From Deltaproteobacteria bacterium (lineage in GTDB: Bacteria; Myxococcota_A; UBA796; GCA-2862545), in the NCBI GenBank assembly GCA_006226595.1, contig SBGP01000077.1, forward strand, positions 163,244 to 227,243: 64,000 nucleotides of DNA, read 5' to 3'. The notes below the pieces were generated by a model. The model saw nothing but the letters and a program-made list of their open reading frames with translations, did not search any database and was not told the origin of the DNA. Shown here piece by piece: positions 15,631 through 24,583 of this stretch (its first letter is position 1; each line of letters starts with the position of its first letter). Position numbers and translations under genes: made by a program.

Positions 15631-17726
15631 GTCGTCTCCCGGGGCATGAGCACATCGAGCTCGGTGACCGCGACGGCGCGCGGATCCTGGGGTTCGCAGG
15701 GCTGGAGCGGACCGCTGGCTAGCGGAAAAGCGCGGTACTCGCACGCGGTCAGGCCGCCGGGCACCCGACGGCTCGCCAGCGCGCCCAGGACCTCGGCTGC
15801 CGGCCCGCGGAAGCCGACGACGAGCTCGTCGCCCTCCACGGTGAGCACGGCCGGACGCAGGTCGGAGCGAAGCAGGTCCCTCGCGACGCTCCATGGGGCT
15901 TCGACCTTCGCGCGCCCCATCCAGCGGCTGCCGAAGGGCACCGCCGGCACCGCGACGCGGGCATCCTCGGCCTCGGCGACGACCCGGCGCAGGTCCGGAC
16001 CCGCGGCGCTGCGCGGACCCCGCCCCAGCCAGCAGAAATGTCCGTCGACGGTACCCGACACCTCGGTCCACGCCACTTCCCAGCGCTTGCGATGCCAGCG
16101 AGCCGGAGCGTCGCCAGCCCAGGGAAACTGCACCTCGAGCTCGCGCGCGGCAGCCGCCTCGGAGAGGCCGTCCGCACCCGCTGCGACCGAGGCGACCACG
16201 AGCCCATCCGCCACGCTGGGCTCGGCTGGGGGCTTGGCGTCGACGACGGGCGCGTCCACGAACACGTTGCCCGGGTTGAGGATGCCCGCCGGATCGAGCT
16301 CGGCCTTCGCACGCTCCCACCCCACCCGCGCGGCGCCGGCCTCTCGGGTCGCGACCTCCGCCTTGAGGCGCCCGACGCCGTGGTGGTGGGTCGTCGTCGC
16401 GCCGGACGCCTCCACCGCCGCCAGGGCGTTCTTCCAGGTCTGGTCGTAGGTGTCGCGGTCGCCCTTGCCAGCGAAGCTGAAGTAGATGGAGCCGCCCTCG
16501 GGGTAGAGGTGGCTCATGTGCGCCATGATCACCGCGGTCTCGCTGACGGCGTCGCGCACCGCCTCGTACACCGGGACCATCGCGTCCCAGCGCATGGCGA
16601 CCTCCATGGTGTCCGCGAAACCCCCGCGCTCGAAGATCGGCGCCAGCTTGTAGGACACGGCGTGGCGGCTGTGGAACCAGCGCTCGCCGGGGCTCTCACC
16701 AAGGTCCTCGGCCTCTTCGCAGAGCAGGGCGTGCCCCGCCGCAGACAGCGCGTCGACGACCTCGGCATCGCCTTCCCAGCCGACGATGAGCAAGCAGCTT
16801 CCCGAGATGCGGTCGGCAATCTTGTTGAGCACCCCGGGAAGGGTCAGCGGCAACGCCAGCAGACGCTTGCGCACCGGGGGCAGCCCGTCGACGGCACCCA
16901 GCCACTTCTTGAGGAAGGAAGCCTGGCCGGACCCGTGCTCCTTCTTGGGCTTGGTCTTGCCGCCGATCCGGGTGTCGACCGGGTCGTAGAGACGCACGAC
17001 CGCCGGGTGCAGCTCGGCCTGCATCAGTCGGCGCATGCAGCGCACGGCGGTGTCGACGTCGTCCACCTTGTAGCCGCGAAGCCAGCGCTTTTCGGGAAGC
17101 GGCCACACGCGCAGCCGCATGCGCGTGATCACGCCAAGGGTGCCCTCCGAGCCGAGGAGCAGCTCCATCCACTCGTCGGGGGCATCTCCGCCCTCCCCCA
17201 CCGTGAACCGTCCACGCCCGGGCGATACGCACGTGAGCGACAGCACCATGTCCTCGAACACGCCGTAGCGACTCGAGAACTGTCCGGCACCGCGGGCCGC
17301 CGCCCAACCACCCACGGTGGAGCACCAGATCGACGAGGGCGAGTGCCCGAGGGTGTAGCCGCGCTCGTTGAGCCAGTCCTCGAGGTGCTGGCCATTGACC
17401 CCAGCCTCGACGTCGACGGTGCGGCGCAGCTCGTCGAGCTCGCCAATGTGGTCGAGGCGCTTCACGTCCAGCACCCAGCGACCGTAGCCCCCGCGCGCAC
17501 CTCCGCAGACCCCGCTTCCGGCCCCATACGGAACCACCGCGATGCCCTCGGCAGTGGCCGCCTGAAGCACGGCCAAGACCTCGTCGTCGGACTCTGGCCA
17601 GAAGACGAGGTCCGGCTCGGGCGCGCTGCGCCCCTGCCAGAAGTCGAGGGTGCCACCTGGCCAGAGGTCTCGGGCCACGGCACGGAGGTCGAGGGGATGG
17701 TCGCTGTGCGAGACGTTGGGAAGCAT
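15627..17726 (-). CDS. FAD-linked oxidase, alkyl-DHAP synthase-like, with long C-terminal extension
   Basis: A 699-residue VAO-type flavoprotein. The PP-loop VVPYGAGSGVCGG (~65-77) and LLLGSEGTLGVITRMRLRVWP bind FAD. TTHHHGVGRLK near residue 440 is the triple-histidine motif typical of alkyldihydroxyacetonephosphate synthase (ether-lipid synthesis), and DPAGILNPGNVF closes the usual fold. About 220 extra residues follow with no motif I recognise. The coupled Fe-S protein argues for a redox reaction (GlcD-like), while the HHH motif and the neighbouring lipid kinase argue for a lipid substrate; both are open. First gene of a three-gene operon joined by GTGA overlaps. Confidence 0.85.
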   Translation of the reverse strand: MLPNVSHSDHPLDLRAVARDLWPGGTLDFWQGRSAPEPDLVFWPESDDEVLAVLQAATAEGIAVVPYGAGSGVCGGARGGYGRWVLDVKRLDHIGELDELRRTVDVEAGVNGQHLEDWLNERGYTLGHSPSSIWCSTVGGWAAARGAGQFSSRYGVFEDMVLSLTCVSPGRGRFTVGEGGDAPDEWMELLLGSEGTLGVITRMRLRVWPLPEKRWLRGYKVDDVDTAVRCMRRLMQAELHPAVVRLYDPVDTRIGGKTKPKKEHGSGQASFLKKWLGAVDGLPPVRKRLLALPLTLPGVLNKIADRISGSCLLIVGWEGDAEVVDALSAAGHALLCEEAEDLGESPGERWFHSRHAVSYKLAPIFERGGFADTMEVAMRWDAMVPVYEAVRDAVSETAVIMAHMSHLYPEGGSIYFSFAGKGDRDTYDQTWKNALAAVEASGATTTHHHGVGRLKAEVATREAGAARVGWERAKAELDPAGILNPGNVFVDAPVVDAKPPAEPSVADGLVVASVAAGADGLSEAAAARELEVQFPWAGDAPARWHRKRWEVAWTEVSGTVDGHFCWLGRGPRSAAGPDLRRVVAEAEDARVAVPAVPFGSRWMGRAKVEAPWSVARDLLRSDLRPAVLTVEGDELVVGFRGPAAEVLGALASRRVPGGLTACEYRAFPLASGPLQPCEPQDPRAVAVTELDVLMPRETT

Positions 17727-17811
17727 GGCGGCGCTTATACCGCGAGCGACGGCGCGTTCGCAGCCGAAGACCCGCCTGGGTCCCGCAGCATCGGCGATCG
17801 CAGACGCAAGA

Positions 17812-17839
17812 AAGCCCGACCCCAGAGGGGGCCGGGCTT
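17812..17839 (-). terminator. Strong hairpin, terminator-like on the minus strand
   Basis: AAGCCCGGCCCC and GGGGTCGGGCTT pair (one G-U on minus-strand RNA, but an A-C mismatch on plus) around CTCT, followed by TCTTGCG. Orientation and pairing favour termination of a minus-strand transcript that begins inside the 17.8-18.3 kb spacer, ahead of the FAD oxidase gene; a leader attenuator for that operon is the alternative. Confidence 0.55.
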
Positions 17840-17999
17840 CTCCTGCGGTGCCGGCTCGGCCGGTGCCGCAAAGCTTTGCATCTCCGTCAGAAACCGCATG
17901 CGAACACCGTGCCAGACACGCCTCGGATGCTCGAAAATCGGCTATTCATCAACATCACACGAACATGACGAGAATGACTGCGCGCGGATGAAGACGAAA

Positions 18000-18021
18000 A
18001 CCGCGACATCTGTGTCATGGT
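18000..18021. repeat. 22-nt direct repeat, copy 1
   Basis: ACCGCGACATCTGTGTCATG plus GT; identical to copy 2 at 18204-18225 except one base. Its core GACA-N4-TGTC is an inverted repeat, as expected for a dimeric regulator's site. Confidence 0.65.
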
Positions 18022-18203
18022 GCCGTGCACGAGCATGCGGAACCCATCGACTCATCTCCCCCAAAACAAAGCTAAAACCACAATAATTGCACGCGCGCAA
18101 CAGCAAGCGCCCAGCAAGCACGAAGCAGCCCTCCGAACAACCCGTAAGACCGATAACCATGCTCCAAGGCCCAATAAAAACCACCAAGCCGCGAGCCGCG
18201 GGC

Positions 18204-18225
18204 ACCGCGACATCCGTGTCATGGT
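18204..18225. repeat. 22-nt direct repeat, copy 2
   Basis: ACCGCGACATCCGTGTCATG plus GT; 21 of 22 bases match copy 1, exactly 204 bp away. It lies 74 bp before the dihydroorotase-like start, a plausible operator position. Confidence 0.65.
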
Positions 18226-18230
18226 CCCCT

Positions 18231-18264
18231 ATGGTGCAGGAGTTGTCGGTCTCGATGGTGCAGG
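18231..18264 (+). repeat. ATGGTGCAGG direct repeats upstream of the dihydroorotase-like gene
   Basis: ATGGTGCAGG occurs at 18231-18240 and 18255-18264, 24 bp apart, with a further ATGGT at 18221. They sit 35-68 bp before the GTG start and may be a regulator site or promoter-adjacent element. Confidence 0.4.
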
Positions 18265-18298
18265 GTAGGTGTGAGGGCTGCTATCGCCAGGGGAGCTC

Positions 18299-19504
18299 GT
18301 GTACGACCTCATCCTCCGTGACGCTACCCTCGTCACCTCCATGGGTCGCGAAGTCGCCGACGTCGCGCTCAAGAACGGAAAGATTGCCTACGTCGGGCCG
18401 CGCCCTCCGCGCCGTGCGCGCGACGAGATCAGTGCGATCGGACGCTTCCTCATTCCGGGCGTCATCGACACGGGCGCGGTCTTCGATCCGCGCTCCGAGG
18501 ACACCTGGGAGGCCGAGTCCCGTGCGGCCGTCACCGGTGGCGTGACCAGCGTCATCTCCCTGCCCTGGGGCGACAGCCCGGTCGTGGACCGCCAGAGCGC
18601 CAAGGCTCGCCTGGACCGAGCCAGCGGCCGCTCCTGGGTGAACTACGCCCTGTGGGGCGCGGCGAATGGCAACAACGGTCCCGAGCTCGACGCCGCGGTG
18701 GATGAAGGCCTGATCCTCGGCGCCCTTGCCTACCTGGGTGAGCGTTCGGACGGCCTGCACGTGCCCGCGGAGCACGTGAAGTCCCTGCTCGCCAACCGTG
18801 GTGTGCTCGGCGTTCAGCTCTCCGACGTGGCACACGCCGCGGACCCTGCCGCTCGCGAGGTCGTGGCCTCGGCGCGCAACGCGTCGACGCGGATGCACCT
18901 GATGCACCTGTCGACGGCCGAGGAGTTGGACCTTCTCGATCCGGTGCGCGGTCAGCTGCCGGTGACCGCCGGCGTCACCCCGCACCACCTGTTCCTGTCG
19001 AGCGACACCGAGCCCGCGCCCGTCAAGACCTTCCCGCAGGTGCGCGACGAGCACGACCGCAAGACCCTGTGGACCGCGATGAAGCGCGGTCGCCTGGACT
19101 GCCTCGCCTCGGACCACATGCCCTCCGCGTTCAGCAACGGCAGCACCGAGGGCATCCCCAGCGCGGAGCTGCTGTTCCCGCTGATGCTCTCAGCCGTGAA
19201 GTACGGCCGCCTGTCTCTCGAGCTGCTCGCCAGCCTGTGCTGCGAAGCGCCGGCCCGCATCTTCGGCCTCGAGAACAAGGGCCGTATCGAGAAGGGTGCA
19301 GACGCCGACCTGGTCCTGTTCTCCGAGGGCGAGCTCACGCGCGTCACGGACAAGGACCTGCTGTCGAGCGCCGGGTGGTCCCCCTACCTCCAGCGCGAGG
19401 CCGCGCCGAAGCCGGAGCTGGTGCTCATCAACGGTGAGATCGTCGCGCGCCGCGGCGAGCTCATCGCCAAGAAGCCCGCGGGTCGTCACCTCCTCGAGGA
19501 GTGA
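18299..19504 (+). CDS. Dihydroorotase-like amidohydrolase lacking HxH metal ligands (PyrC'-like)
   Basis: A 401-residue member of the dihydroorotase/allantoinase superfamily by overall pattern: FLIPGVID near 50-57, MHLMHLST (~199-206), GVTPHHLFLS (~225-234), DCLASDHMP (~267-275) and the closing KGADADLVLF. The first metal motif, normally IDxHxHLR, reads IDTGAVFDP, and the carboxylated-lysine segment reads GALAYLGERS without lysine. A catalytically dead PyrC' that scaffolds aspartate transcarbamoylase, as in Pseudomonas, is one possibility; a one-metal enzyme with another substrate is the other. GTG 18299 follows GGGGAG. No pyrB neighbour is present; pyrD lies 8 kb away. Confidence 0.85.
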   Translation: MYDLILRDATLVTSMGREVADVALKNGKIAYVGPRPPRRARDEISAIGRFLIPGVIDTGAVFDPRSEDTWEAESRAAVTGGVTSVISLPWGDSPVVDRQSAKARLDRASGRSWVNYALWGAANGNNGPELDAAVDEGLILGALAYLGERSDGLHVPAEHVKSLLANRGVLGVQLSDVAHAADPAAREVVASARNASTRMHLMHLSTAEELDLLDPVRGQLPVTAGVTPHHLFLSSDTEPAPVKTFPQVRDEHDRKTLWTAMKRGRLDCLASDHMPSAFSNGSTEGIPSAELLFPLMLSAVKYGRLSLELLASLCCEAPARIFGLENKGRIEKGADADLVLFSEGELTRVTDKDLLSSAGWSPYLQREAAPKPELVLINGEIVARRGELIAKKPAGRHLLEE

Positions 19505-19528
19505 CGAAAACCGTCGAAAAGCGTCGAA

Positions 19529-19611
19529 CTCGGCGCTGACACCGATGTAGCCGAGCCGATCGCCGCAACCGCGCCGATCGGCTTCGTCGTTCTTCGACGA
19601 TCAGCGCCGAG
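19529..19611 (+). ncRNA. Structured element resembling a three-way junction
   Basis: Three perfect stems nest: an outer 11-bp stem (19529-19539 with 19601-19611, CTCGGCGCTGA/TCAGCGCCGAG), an inner 9-bp stem (19554-19562 with 19575-19583, AGCCGATCG/CGATCGGCT) and a 6-bp stem (19584-19589 with 19595-19600, TCGTCG/CGACGA). Together they make a closed multi-branch fold within 83 nt, located between the dihydroorotase-like gene and comM. There is no U-tract after it. It could be a complex terminator, an mRNA leader for comM or a small RNA; strand is assigned by the flanking genes. Confidence 0.45.
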
Positions 19612-19708
19612 CCCACTCTAGCGTCGACCCTCATGAACAGGGCATCGAACCGATTCCGGCCCGCTGGCACGGCGCTCGCTTTGGACCCTCCGCATCCACG
19701 GAGGAGAC

Positions 19709-21202
19709 ATGGCGGTGTGCGCGCTCTCGGGAGCGATTCACGGGGTCGATGCGGTGCCCATCGACGTCGAGGTGGACCTGCTTCGCAGGCTCCCGTCGAT
19801 CGCGGTGGTCGGACTGCCCGCTAGCGCGGTGAAGGAGAGCGCCGAGCGGGTGCGGTCCGCCATCGTCAGCGCCGGCTTCGAGTTCCCGCGCATGCGCATC
19901 GTCGTCAACCTCGCGCCAGCCGACGTACGCAAGGAAGGTACCGCCCTCGACCTGCCGATCGCGCTGGCCGTGCTCGCCGCGTCGGGCGTGCTTCCGGAGG
20001 CCTCCCTCGCTCGGGTGCTCACGGCTGGCGAGCTGTCGCTCGGCGGAGAGCTGCGTCCGGTGCGAGGCGCCCTGTCGCTGGGCCTGCTCGCCCGGGACAC
20101 GGGACGCGCGCTCATCCTCCCGCGCGACTCTGCGGGCGAGGCCGCCGTCGTCCCCGGCGTCGAAGTCCGCGAAGCACGCGACCTGTATGCCGTCGTCGCT
20201 CACCTGCGGGACGAGTCCGAGCTCCCGCATGCCGAGCCGCCGAACCCGGCGTCCGCGCCCCACAGCCTCGACCTCGCCGAGGTGAAGGGCCAACCCGTTG
20301 CCCGGCGCGCCCTGGAGATCGCCGCCGCCGGCGCCCATCACCTGCTGCTCATGGGCCCTCCCGGGTGCGGAAAGTCCATGCTCGCGCGACGGCTGCCCAC
20401 CATCCTTCCGCCTCTGCGCTTCGAGGAGGCGCTCGAGACCGCTCGTGTGCGGAGCGCCGCGGGCCTGGACACACTCTCCGCGCTGGACTGCGGCCGACCG
20501 TTTCGCGCGCCCCACCACAGCGTGACGGTGGCCGGTCTCATCGGCGACCGCACGCTGCGTCCCGGGGAGGTGAGCCTCGCCCATCACGGGGTGCTGTTCC
20601 TCGACGAGGCCGCCGAGTTCCGCCGGAGCGTCCTCGAGGTGCTCCGCGAACCGCTCGAGGACGGCACCGTCCGCATCACGCGTGCGGAAGGCAGTGTGGA
20701 GTACCCGGCGGCGCTCACCCTCGTGATGGCCGCCAACCCCTGCCCGTGCGGACGCCGCGGCAGTCCCGTGCCCTGCGTGTGCAGCGACCACGACGTCCAT
20801 CGCTATCGCCGCAGGCTGTCCGGCCCCATCCTCGACCGCATCGACCTGCACGTGGAGCTGTCTCCCGTCGACACGCACGCGCTCCTCGAGGGTCCACGCG
20901 GCGAGAGCTCCGACGCGGTCAGGGACCGGGTCGTTCGCGCCCGCGAACGGCAGCGCCTTCGCGGACAGCGCGCCCCGAACGGGCGCCTCGGCCCCTCCGA
21001 GCTCGATGCGTTCGCGCCGCTGACCGGCGAGGCGCGCGATCTGCTCGCGCGCGGCATGCGGGCCCATCACCTGACCGGCCGCGCGGCCGCCCGCATTCGC
21101 AAGGTGGCGCGCACGCTCGCCGACCTCGACGGGGTGTCCCGCGTCGGACAAGCCCACATCGCCGAGGCTCTCGCCTTTCGCCCGGCCGAGGGGGTCGCAT
21201 GA
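19709..21202 (+). CDS. comM: YifB/ComM-family Mg-chelatase-like AAA+ ATPase
   Basis: A 497-residue protein. The N-terminal ~170 residues are the ChlI/Lon-protease-like fold found only in this family ([18 protein letters not shown]). The AAA+ core has Walker [10 protein letters not shown] (~215-223) and Walker [21 protein letters not shown], the zinc-like NPCPCG...CVC cluster and the C-terminal Mg-chelatase helical domain complete it. ComM is a hexameric branch-migration helicase that aids integration of incoming DNA during natural transformation in Vibrio and Haemophilus. Position one gene before recA fits a recombination role. ATG follows GGAGGAG. The 3' end overlaps the next ORF as ATGA. 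Confidence 0.93.
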   Translation: MAVCALSGAIHGVDAVPIDVEVDLLRRLPSIAVVGLPASAVKESAERVRSAIVSAGFEFPRMRIVVNLAPADVRKEGTALDLPIALAVLAASGVLPEASLARVLTAGELSLGGELRPVRGALSLGLLARDTGRALILPRDSAGEAAVVPGVEVREARDLYAVVAHLRDESELPHAEPPNPASAPHSLDLAEVKGQPVARRALEIAAAGAHHLLLMGPPGCGKSMLARRLPTILPPLRFEEALETARVRSAAGLDTLSALDCGRPFRAPHHSVTVAGLIGDRTLRPGEVSLAHHGVLFLDEAAEFRRSVLEVLREPLEDGTVRITRAEGSVEYPAALTLVMAANPCPCGRRGSPVPCVCSDHDVHRYRRRLSGPILDRIDLHVELSPVDTHALLEGPRGESSDAVRDRVVRARERQRLRGQRAPNGRLGPSELDAFAPLTGEARDLLARGMRAHHLTGRAAARIRKVARTLADLDGVSRVGQAHIAEALAFRPAEGVA

Positions 21203-21416
21203 GGCTCGGCCTCTGGTTCGGCCTCGTGCTCGCCGGCACCGTCGACCGCATCGAGGGCGACTTCGCCGTCGTCGAGTGGCGCGACGGCTCGCACTCCGAC
21301 GTGGCCCTCCATCTCGTCTCTTGCGCTGGGGAGGGCGACCGCGTGCGGCTGCGTCTCCGCCAGCGCGCCCAACCCGACGCGACGTCTCGCGTCATCGCAC
21401 ATGCAAGGAGTTCCGC

Positions 21417-22427
<1,011 letters not shown>

Positions 22428-22435
22428 CCGAGCGG

Positions 22436-22461
22436 GGGTGCCACTCACCCGGGTGGCACCC
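22436..22461 (+). terminator. recA terminator hairpin
   Basis: GGGTGCCAC and GTGGCACCC form a perfect 9-bp stem with an 8-nt loop, beginning 9 bp after the recA stop. No U-tract follows (TGCAGCG), another case of the hairpin-only style seen in this window. Confidence 0.65.
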
Positions 22462-22554
22462 TGCAGCGCGCCTGCCGAACGGTGAACCGCGATTCAGCGA
22501 AAATGCCGGAGGATCGCGTGCCTCAGCGCATCGTGGATCGGTTAGGAAGGCGCC

Positions 22555-23937
22555 ATGATCGCTCCCTCGACCCACCGCGCCCGCCGAGAGCGCCTGATCG
22601 CCGACGTCGGCGGCCCGGTGCTCCTGTTCGGCAACGGCACGCGCGCGCGCAACCTGCCCATGAACCACCTGCCCTTCCGGCAGGACAGCAACTTCCTCTA
22701 CTACGTTGGCTACGCCGGCCCCGACGCGGCGGCGCTGATCGAGGAAGGCGGCACCACCTTGTTCGTGCCGGTGCCCGGTCCCGAGGACGAGCTGTGGCAC
22801 GGCCCCACCCCCGGCCCCGAGGCGCTGGCCGATCGCCTGGGTGTCGAGGCGGTCGCCGACATCTCCGAGCTCGAGTCGCGGGTCGTTCGCGGGGTCCGCA
22901 CCCTCGCTGTCGCCGACGCCTCGGTCAACGCCCGGGCCGCGAAGCTCGCCGGTCCCCTCGCCTACGGCCGACAGCACGGCGACGAGGCGGTGGTCGCGGC
23001 GGTGATTCGCCACCGGCGCGCCAAGACCGACGAAGAGCTCGATGAGATGCGCGAAGCCGCGCGGGTCTCGGCCCTCGCGCACCGCGCGGTGATGGCGGCG
23101 ACGCGTCCGGGTGAGTCCGAGCATGCACTCACCGTGCTGTTCGAGGCCGTGCTCGCCATGCACCATGCCGTGCCTGGCTACGGCACGATCCTCACCCGTC
23201 GCGGCGAGGTCCTGCACAACCACGACCACCACGGCATCGTCGAGGCGGGCGACCTGCTGCTGCTGGACGGCGGCGGTGAGGTGGCCAGCGGCTATGGCGT
23301 CGACATCACCCGCACCTGGCCGGTCTCCGGGACCTTCTCCGCGCGCCAGCGCGCCGCCTACGAGGCCGTGCTCGAGGCCGAGAAGGCGAGCATCGCCGCA
23401 TGCACTGTCGGTCGCCGCTACCGCGAGGTGCACGACATCTCGTCTCGGGTCATCGCGCAGTTCCTCGTCGACGAGGGCCTGGCCACGGGCTCGGTGGACG
23501 CCGTCCTCGAGCGCCATGCGCACGCCCTGTTCTTCCCCCACGGCGTCGGCCACCTGCTCGGTCTCGACGTCCACGACCTTGAGAACTTCGGCGACCTCCC
23601 CGCATATCCCGCGGGTCAGGGGCGTCCCGCGCCCTTCGGCACCCGCAACCTTCGCCTCGACCTGCCCCTCGAGGCGGGCTGGGTCGTCACCATCGAGCCG
23701 GGCTTCTACGTGGTGCCCGCCATCCTCCGGGACCCGGGCCTGCGCGCCGAGTTCGCGGACCTCGTCGACTTCGATGCCGCCGAGCGGTGGATCGGGTTCG
23801 GCGGCATCCGCATCGAGGACGACATCGCTGTGCACGAGGCGGGCCCCGAGCGCCTCACCCACGAGGTACCGCGCGAGATCGACGACATCGAGGCCCTGAT
23901 CGGCACCGCCACGCCCATCGCGGAGCGGCTGTGTTGA
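22555..23937 (+). CDS. pepP: Xaa-Pro aminopeptidase (M24B)
   Basis: A 460-residue di-manganese aminopeptidase that removes N-terminal residues preceding proline. The N-terminal ~130 residues are the creatinase-like domain (FRQDSNFLYYVGY, typical of PepP). Metal ligands in the pita-bread domain: DGGGEVASGYGVDITRTWP (two Asp), FFPHGVGHLLGLDVHD (His), TIEPGFY (Glu) and GIRIEDDI (Glu). ATG 22555 follows TTAGGAAGG. The stop overlaps the next gene's GTG/TTG start. Likely acts in cytoplasmic peptide turnover. Confidence 0.95.
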   Translation: MIAPSTHRARRERLIADVGGPVLLFGNGTRARNLPMNHLPFRQDSNFLYYVGYAGPDAAALIEEGGTTLFVPVPGPEDELWHGPTPGPEALADRLGVEAVADISELESRVVRGVRTLAVADASVNARAAKLAGPLAYGRQHGDEAVVAAVIRHRRAKTDEELDEMREAARVSALAHRAVMAATRPGESEHALTVLFEAVLAMHHAVPGYGTILTRRGEVLHNHDHHGIVEAGDLLLLDGGGEVASGYGVDITRTWPVSGTFSARQRAAYEAVLEAEKASIAACTVGRRYREVHDISSRVIAQFLVDEGLATGSVDAVLERHAHALFFPHGVGHLLGLDVHDLENFGDLPAYPAGQGRPAPFGTRNLRLDLPLEAGWVVTIEPGFYVVPAILRDPGLRAEFADLVDFDAAERWIGFGGIRIEDDIAVHEAGPERLTHEVPREIDDIEALIGTATPIAERLC

Positions 23938-24353
23938 ACCCGCTGACCTGGATCGCGATCTTGTCGATCGCGGGCGTGATCTTCGCGTCGGCGGCGTTCT
24001 CGCTACGCGCGCAGCGCCGCTGTCCGGCGTGCCGCGCGAACCTGGTCGAGCTGCCGAAGCCCGAGGACCGTACCTACGAGGTCATGGCCTGCCCCCACTG
24101 CCCGACCGCGGTCACCCTCGCCGTGGGGCACCGCGCCCGCTTCTCCTGGTGCCCGACCTGCAAGCAGCGCGCGCTGCAGACGCCGTGCATCCGCAAGCCC
24201 AGCGACTCCGGCGCGCTGGTCGTCGAGGTTCACGAGCAGTGCCACGTGTGCGGCCACAACGCCGTGGTCAGCGTGGAGGGTCCCGCACCGCCGCGCGGCC
24301 TGGTCGTGCCCTTCCCCACGCGGGACAAGCGCCGCGCAGGCGGCGACGGATGA
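23931..24353 (+). CDS. Membrane-anchored zinc-ribbon protein
   Basis: A 140-residue protein with one N-terminal hydrophobic segment (LNPLTWIAILSIAGVIFASA) and a cytoplasmic part holding four Cys pairs: CPAC, CPHC, CPTC and CHVC. These make two probable rubredoxin-like or double zinc ribbons. No specific family is recognised. Start is GTG 23931 (or TTG 23934, the next codon); either overlaps the pepP stop. The stop overlaps the lipoprotein start as ATGA, so pepP, this gene and the lipoprotein form one coupled unit. Confidence 0.72.
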   Translation: MLNPLTWIAILSIAGVIFASAAFSLRAQRRCPACRANLVELPKPEDRTYEVMACPHCPTAVTLAVGHRARFSWCPTCKQRALQTPCIRKPSDSGALVVEVHEQCHVCGHNAVVSVEGPAPPRGLVVPFPTRDKRRAGGDG

Positions 24354-24580
24354 GGTGGTTGCCGCTGCTCGCGCTGCTCGCCTGCGGCACGAGCGAGTTC
24401 GAGCCCTGTGACCCCGAAGCCCAGGGCTGCGCATCTACGGAGGCGTGCATCTGGACGGCCGCCGAGACCTACGTCTGCGCGGAGACCTGCTTCGACACCG
24501 GCACGTGCTCCGAAGGCAGCTGTACCGGCGCCGGCTCGAGCTGTCCGGCCTGCCGGGACTACATCCCCTACTGCGAGTAG
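24350..24580 (+). CDS. Small cysteine-rich lipoprotein
   Basis: A 76-residue precursor. The signal peptide MRWLPLLALLAC ends in a lipobox, so the mature protein starts at lipid-modified Cys12. Ten further cysteines follow in about 64 residues (pattern CDP..GC..AC..VC..TC..TC..SC..SC..AC..YC), suggesting a knot of up to five disulfides. Small Cys-rich lipoproteins of this kind are common in Myxococcota-type genomes, but no named family is recognised. It begins in an ATGA overlap and its stop lies 3 bp from that of nadB on the opposite strand. The VKOR-DsbA protein at 6984-8270 could oxidise it. Confidence 0.72.
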   Translation: MRWLPLLALLACGTSEFEPCDPEAQGCASTEACIWTAAETYVCAETCFDTGTCSEGSCTGAGSSCPACRDYIPYCE

Positions 24581-24583
24581 CGC

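Larger units (their letters stand above)
17727..18298. other. Long repeat-bearing intergenic region, lower GC
   Basis: A 572-bp spacer between the FAD oxidase operon (leaving to the left) and the dihydroorotase-like gene (leaving to the right). The middle (17940-18200) is clearly A/C-rich on the plus strand, unlike its surroundings. It holds a strong hairpin (17812-17839), a 22-nt direct repeat 204 bp apart, and ATGGTGCAGG twice before the dihydroorotase start. Short open frames here have atypical codon use and are not accepted as genes. It should carry divergent promoters and possibly a small RNA. Confidence 0.55.

Noticed and set aside
17942..18205. An 87-codon minus-strand frame in the long spacer
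   Set aside because: Codon use is unlike neighbouring genes, no Shine-Dalgarno, and it crosses the direct repeats; a non-coding explanation fits better.
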